From positions 1,903,501-1,967,500 of the forward strand of contig CALYLW010000044.1 of NCBI GenBank assembly GCA_944989445.1: 64,000 nucleotides of DNA, written 5' to 3'. Of this stretch, positions 59,173 to 64,000 are shown piece by piece (positions within the stretch are counted from its first letter, which is position 1; the number at the start of each line of letters is the position of its first letter). This DNA comes from Ampullaceana balthica. Lineage: Eukaryota > Mollusca > Gastropoda > Lymnaeidae. The notes below the pieces were generated by a model. It was not told where the DNA came from. It saw only the letters and a program-made list of their open reading frames with translations, and made no database searches. The translations under genes were made by a program, and so were the position numbers.

Positions 59173-59755
59173 TGATGGTTGGACACGCAAAGATGTTGTG
59201 CTTTTTGTAAATACTGGAATACAGCATGTGAGAAATGAAATATAACGATCCTATCTGATTCTAAAGAAAAAGATACATTTACATACAAAGAAGAAGATAT
59301 ATTTGCTCCCACCGACTAGAAGATTTATCATTGCATGACAGATTTCCCCTTGCCTAATGAAAATGATTTACCATAGACTGAAAGTTTTCAAATGAATAAA
59401 AGCGTTCAAACTAACCGAAACATTTCACACTGACTAAAACATTTCTCATTGACGGAAAGATTCCCCACTGGCTTAAGGGCTTCCCACCGACAGAATCTTT
59501 TTCCACTGACTGAAACATTGCTCACAAACCAGCTTTTGTCTCACATCAAGATTCGATCGTTCCGTCATGACACGCGTGGCACTGAATCAGTCACCAGCGA
59601 CATCAAAGAAATTTCTTAAATGATTGAAGCATCCGTCCTGGCAGAGTTGGAGAAAGATTATACTATAGTTATACAACAGCTTGAAATAGAAGGTAATCTA
59701 GTTCTAGTAGTAAAATAGACGTTGTTAGAAGGTATTCTAGGTCAAAAAGAGTGGG
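59173..59755. other. Upstream intron, weak 25-30 bp periodicity only
   Basis: Between 59330 and 59530, motifs like cattgactgaaa(c/g)att recur loosely, a decayed repeat at most. No gene. Confidence 0.4.
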
Positions 59756-59761
59756 ACGAGA

Positions 59762-60035
59762 GGGCATTTTAGTTGTACATTAGCTGAGGTTGAGATTGTA
59801 TGTCAGTTGTACATTAGCTGAGGTTGAGATGGACGTTGTACATTAGCTGCGGTTGAGATGGTATGTCAGTTGTACATTAGCTGAGGTTGAGATGGACTTG
59901 TACATTAGCTGCGGTTGAGATGGTATGCCAGTTATACATTAGCTGAGGTTGAGATGGTAGTGTAGTTGTACATTAGCTAAGTTTGAGATGGTAGTTGTAT
60001 ATTAGCTATGGTTGAGATGGTTTGTCAGTTGTACA
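59762..60035. repeat. About 34-bp minisatellite (about 8 units)
   Basis: The unit is agttgtacattagctgaggt followed by tgagatggtatgtc, with length variants. Confidence 0.92.
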
Positions 60036-60125
60036 TTTTTTCATAAAAGTGATGGAAGTATTTTAAAAATACAATTACTGATGAAGAGTAGTGGAAGTTT
60101 ATTGAAGTTTTTTAAATATAATCTA

Positions 60126-60432
60126 TCAACATACATAATTTGCAATGTATGTCCCGTCCGTCCGTCACGTTCTTCCGTCCCGTCCATGACGCTACTAATT
60201 TTAGAAAGCTGCGCTCCAAATTACTACACCAAAAATAACTCTTTTCGAACGTTCCGCATAAAATTGCTCAATATGAAAATAAATGAATGAAATAAAGATA
60301 AATCAAATAAATCAAAAATCTATCTTACATTATTTTTTTATTCTGATGTGTATTTTTTTCAAAATAAATAGATTTCAACTGAAATGTATTTATTTTGAAA
60401 ACTTCCGTTATTTTTGACGGGTAATACACTAG
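60126..60432 (+). mobile_element. Non-autonomous Helitron, 307 bp (copy 2)
   Basis: It starts TCAACATACATAATTTG and ends with hairpin CCGTTA-TTTT-TGACGG, then GTAATACA and CTAG at 60429-60432, flanked by A (60125) and T (60433). It is homologous throughout with 33027-33329, in the other orientation. No coding. Confidence 0.9.
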
Positions 60433-60445
60433 TATATATAAATAA

Positions 60446-60511
<66 letters not shown>

Positions 60512-60513
60512 CC

Positions 60514-60568
<55 letters not shown>
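60433..60568. repeat. (TA)n microsatellite
   Basis: About 110 bp of ta dinucleotides with a gcc interruption near 60511. Confidence 0.97.
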
Positions 60569-61201
60569 TAGGGCTGCGGAAATTAACGATTAATTTCTCG
60601 ATTAATCGTTAAATTTTTTTATCGATTAAAATTATTTTAATCGGTTAAAAATTCGATTAAAATTAAAGAAAATATGTATATATTTTTAATTTTTTTTATT
60701 AATAAATAATTAATTATTAATAATTAATAATAATTTATATATAATTTTTTACGTACAAACTTCTCCCGCGTAATATTATAATTTATTTTAATTTTTATGT
60801 AGACCGGCAGACGTCAACTAGAAATGGCTGACTGCCCAGCGCAGTTAAATTTAAACATATAACTAGAAAGTCGAGCAAAAATTTTGTTTTTAAGCTAACT
60901 GCGGATGGCAAAGTCGAAGATGGTGAAAAAGTTTACTGTGTTCACTGCCATAAACAATTCTCTTTTAAAGGATAAAATACATCGCTGACGTAACACCTTC
61001 AGCGCAAACATCCGATCAAGTATCAACACATTGTCATAAAATTTAGTTCAAAATATTCTTAATTTTCAATGTTCGTGAGAAATGTTCAGTTTAACGACGT
61101 CATAAATTTCTATTTTTGTCTTTAATCGAAATTATCGATTAATTGATCGATAATTTTTCAAAAGTTAACAATTAAATTTAAATTAATCGATAACAGCCCT
61201 A
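60569..61201 (+). mobile_element. Deleted hAT element with BED zinc-finger remnant
   Basis: Terminal inverted repeats are TAGGGCTG at 60569 and CAGCCCTA ending at 61201, with aattaacgattaat / attaatcgataa subterminal repeats. The flanks are atatatat and atatataa, compatible with an 8-bp duplication but lying in TA-rich DNA. It is 633 bp, so most of the transposase is deleted. Confidence 0.8.
60862..61040 (+). pseudogene. BED-type zinc finger of a hAT transposase, with stops
   Basis: The frame reads FVFKLTADGKVEDGEKVYC, VHCHKQFSFKG, stop, NTSLT, stop, HLQRKHP. The CxxC, followed by H-x3-5-H in HLQRKH, is the BED-finger pattern. Two in-frame stops and the absence of the catalytic domain make it a remnant. 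Confidence 0.75.
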
Positions 61202-61574
61202 ATATATAATATATATAATTCGACAGAAATTAGAGCAAGCGAAATGCAGTCTATATAGTTATAGGCAGGGCCGTCTCAACGCATACGCCCGTTGGGCATT
61301 TGCCCGGGGGCCCACGAGCATAGTGGGCCCATGCGAATATGTTGTAGGGTTTTGGAAAACCTGTATAAAATTTTATATATTTTTATTTTATTTTATAAAA
61401 ATCTCATAATTTTGTGTTTATATGCGAACGGTCCCCTTAAGTTTATCAATCACTTCCAACCTTGAACCTTAAAAAAAAATATTTTTTTAAAAAGAAATTG
61501 GACGATGTGATAGCTCTCTAACGCGCCGTGTTTACAAATGTAGGTCCCGTGAGCATGCTCACAATACAGTATAG

Positions 61575-61941
61575 CAGGGATCGGGAAACTTTTTGTCTGA
61601 GAGAGCCATAAACATCACATATTTGGTCTGAAAGAGCCATAAACACCACAAATTTTGAAAAATAATTATGTGAGAGCCATACTTTACGTTTAAAACTAAA
61701 AATTCATGTAAATGTTTGCATTTTGTGTAAATTCAACACTAAATATACAATAATTATGTCTCTGAATTATTTTTAATAACATCGTAATGCTGTTTTTTAA
61801 TACGCAATTAATATGTAGATCAAATGAGTCTGAATAAACGTTTTTAAAAATTCTTTTAATAATCAAACATTTGTCTAAAAGCCAGATGCTGCCATCAATA
61901 GAGCTACATCTGGCTCGCGAGCCATGGTTTCCCGACCCCTG
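61575..61941. mobile_element. hAT MITE, 367 bp, with perfect 8-bp target duplication
   Basis: The ends are CAGGGATCGGGAAACTTT and its near-complement GGTTTCCCGACCCCTG. The target duplication cagtatag stands exactly at 61567-61574 and 61942-61949. The interior repeats agagccataaacat and contains ggctcgcgagcc. It has no transposase coding. The precise boundaries make this one of the firmest calls in the window. Confidence 0.93.
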
Positions 61942-61984
61942 CAGTATAGCTATGTAGGAATACTGTAACACTATGCGTTGGTTC

Positions 61985-63960
61985 CAATTTAATTTTCTTA
62001 AAGAGAACAAAATTCCACTATCAAACTGCCGTGGCCAATCATACGATAATGCGTAAAATATATCTGGACGATACGCTGGATTGCAGGTACGTATTCATGA
62101 ACTCAATGAGTTTGCCATCAATGTCCCCTGTGCAGGACACAGCCCCAATTTGGTGGGAATCAAATCTACAGAGGGTTGTCTACAGTCTATAAAATTCTTT
62201 GACTTTGTTCAGCACCTGTATACTTTTTTTGCTGGTTCTACTCATCGCTGGAATGTATTGACATCATATTTAGAAAAAGATGTTGTGGTCAAGCGTCTGA
62301 CATACGTTGGTCAGCACAATTTTATGCTGTTCATGCTTTGTGTAGTGGTTTCGACATAATAAAACATACACTGGATTCTATATCAGGTGACAATGAACAA
62401 CAAGCGACAACAAGGCGTGAGGTGAAAGGTTTGAGCAACAAAATGAAACACCTTGAAACAATCTTTCTTACAATTCTTTGGAAGAACATTCTAGAAAGGA
62501 TGAATACAACAAGCAAAGTTTTACAATCAAAGGATGTGAACATCCTAGTTGCCACAAATCTTCTTGAGTCGCTGAAAAGCTATCTTCAGGAAACTAGAGA
62601 CAAATTCACTGAAAATGAATTCAAAGCCAGGAGTATGTGTCCATATGCCGATTACTATGATGGGAAAAAACGGGAACAAACCCGAAGTGTGCGTTTTAGT
62701 AGGTATGATAGGTCAGGAGAAGAGTTACTTCTAAATAAGTCCGAAATGTTCAATGTAGAAACTTTCCTCCCTTTTCTGGACACTTAATCGTTGAGCTAAC
62801 AAGACGTGCAGAGGCGTATTCACAAATTGAAAATCTATTTTCTTTTTTGAGTGAATTAAAACCATTACTTCTGATTCACTAGAGAAAAAAGCGAACATCT
62901 TGCCAATACGTACCACAGGGATTTGAGTTATGAAGACCTTTTAAATGAATGTGAGCTTCTCAATCATTACATGGCTCTTGATGAACATTGCAAGACTCTC
63001 CCTGAACATCTCAATCATTACATGGCTCTTGATGAACATTGCAAGACTCTCCCTGCACATCTCAATCATTACATGGCTCTTGATGAACATTGCAAGACTC
63101 TCCCTGAACATCTCAATCATTACATGGCTCTTGATGAACATTGCAAGACTCTCCCTGAACATCTCAATCATTACATGGCTCTTGATGAACATTGCAAGAC
63201 TCTCCCTGCACATCTCAATCATTACATGGCTCTTGGAGAACATTGCAAGACTCTCCCTGCACATCTCAATCATTACATGGCTCTTGATGAACATTGAGAG
63301 ACTCTCCCTGAACATCTCAATCATTACATTGCTCTTGATGAACATTGAGAGACTCTCCCTGCACATCTCAATCATTACATTGCTCTTGATGAACATTGAG
63401 AGACTCTCCCTGAACATCTCAATCATTACATGGCTCTTAATGAACATTGAGAGACTCTCCCTGCACATCTCAATCATTACATGGCTCTTGATGAACATTG
63501 CAAGACTCTCCCTGCACATCTCAATCATTACATGGCTCTTGATGAACATTGCAAGACTCTCCCTGCACATCTCAATCATTACATGGCTCTTGATGAACAT
63601 TGCAAGACTCTCCCTGCACATCTCAATCATTACATGGCTCTTGATGAACATTCCAAGACTCTCCCTGCACATCTCAATCATTACATGGCTCTTGATGAAC
63701 ATTGCAAGACTCTCCCTGCACATCTCAATCATTACATGGCTCTTGATGAACATTGCAAAACTCTCCCTGCACATCTCAATCATTACATGGCTCTTGATGA
63801 ACATTGCACGACTCTCCCTGCACATCTCAATCATTACATGGCTCTTGATGAACATTGCAAGACTCTCCCTGCACTGTACAGAAAAATTTATGTCTGACAA
63901 TTTAAAATCTGTTTTTCCGAACATGAAATTGCACTCAGAGTGTTCATGTGTATGATGGTG
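61985..63960 (+). pseudogene. ZMYM1-like hAT transposase, broken by frameshifts
   Basis: Collinear fragments are FLKENKIPLSNCRGQSYDNA (with the conserved RGQSYDNA; next codon a stop), RIHELNEFAINVPCAGHSPN, STHRWNVLTSYLEKD, a frameshift near 62300, RWSAQFYAVHALCSGFD, TRREVKGLSNKMKHLET, KSYLQETRDKFTENEFKA, FSRYDRSGEELLLNKSEMF, another frameshift after FLPFLDT, then RAEAYSQIENLFSFLSEL, a further shift, and SYEDLLNECELLNHYMALDE. The C-terminal end reappears after the minisatellite (LPALYRKI, then FMCMMVYCTGELSFSRLRL). At least three frame breaks and a stop make it non-functional. The identity rests on family resemblance to ZMYM1-like hAT proteins. Confidence 0.85.
62959..63873 (+). repeat. 51-bp minisatellite grown from hAT coding sequence (about 18 units)
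   Basis: The unit is ctcaatcattacatggctct, then tgatgaacattgcaagactc, then tccctgcacat. It is 17 codons in the transposase frame, LNHYMALDEHCKTLPAH. It begins inside ECELLNHYMAL and ends at LPALYRKI, so one segment of the transposase was tandemly multiplied in phase. Several units near 63290-63450 contain tga in frame. Confidence 0.95.
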
Positions 63961-64000
63961 TACTGTACAGGAGAACTTTCTTTTTCAAGACTTAGACTAA

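Larger units (their letters stand above)
61266..64000 (+). mobile_element. ZMYM1-like hAT element, incomplete in window
   Basis: A candidate left end, cagggccgtctcaacgcata, begins at 61266, close to the termini of large hAT elements with gggcccccgggcaaatgccc-type subterminal sequence. The transposase remnant lies at 61985-63960. The right end is beyond the window. A MITE is inserted at 61575. Confidence 0.65.

Noticed and set aside
62941..63955. 327-336 codon frames on both strands in the 51-bp array
   Set aside because: They are shadows of the minisatellite. Only the frame matching the hAT transposase has a biological origin, and it contains stops.

Overview
The window is eukaryotic nuclear DNA, very probably from a protostome animal and most likely a mollusc (inference). 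There are no bacterial-style operons. Instead there are widely spaced exons with canonical GT/AG splice sites, non-LTR retrotransposons, Helitrons, hAT elements and an extreme load of tandem minisatellites. About 40 separate arrays cover roughly half of the sequence.

The only host gene I can support lies on the minus strand and spans most of the window. Four coding exons (A 55440-55589, B 45501-45666, C 28368-28486, D 10680-10794) join with compatible phases into about 183 residues of an SLC17-family transporter closest to the vesicular glutamate transporters. They run from the cytoplasmic N-terminal region through TM1, TM2, TM3 and the start of TM4. The first coding exon (beyond A) and everything after TM4 are not seen. 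The three complete introns are about 9.8, 17.0 and 17.6 kb and are built mostly of minisatellites and transposons.

Layout by coordinate: 1-3277, a 20-bp satellite. 3411-10310, a roughly 50-bp satellite with a higher-order period near 3 kb, split by a 5'-truncated LINE (7681-8613). 10316-10680, an array made from the end of exon D and its 5' splice site. 11-23.7 kb, a chain of minisatellites with an L2/CR1-type LINE (15869-17775), a foldback element and a small MITE. 23842-26510, a jockey/CR1-like LINE on the minus strand. 28.4-29.9 kb, exon C and its adjoining 34-bp array. 30.6-33.3 kb, two non-autonomous Helitrons. 33.4-44.8 kb, more arrays. 45.3-47.05 kb, exon B, flanked on one side by copies of its 3' end and on the other by 13 extra copies of its 3' splice site. 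48136-54596, a Helitron containing a LINE that itself contains another LINE, plus a second Helitron in opposite orientation. 55.4 kb, exon A. 57-60 kb, arrays. 60.1-64 kb, a Helitron, a BED-finger hAT remnant, a perfect hAT MITE and a ZMYM1-like hAT transposase pseudogene whose coding sequence contains an in-phase 51-bp minisatellite.

The most unusual observation is that several minisatellites were seeded from exon-intron boundaries of the transporter gene (exon B acceptor, exon B donor, exon D donor). Arrays of near-identical splice sites therefore sit directly beside the genuine ones.
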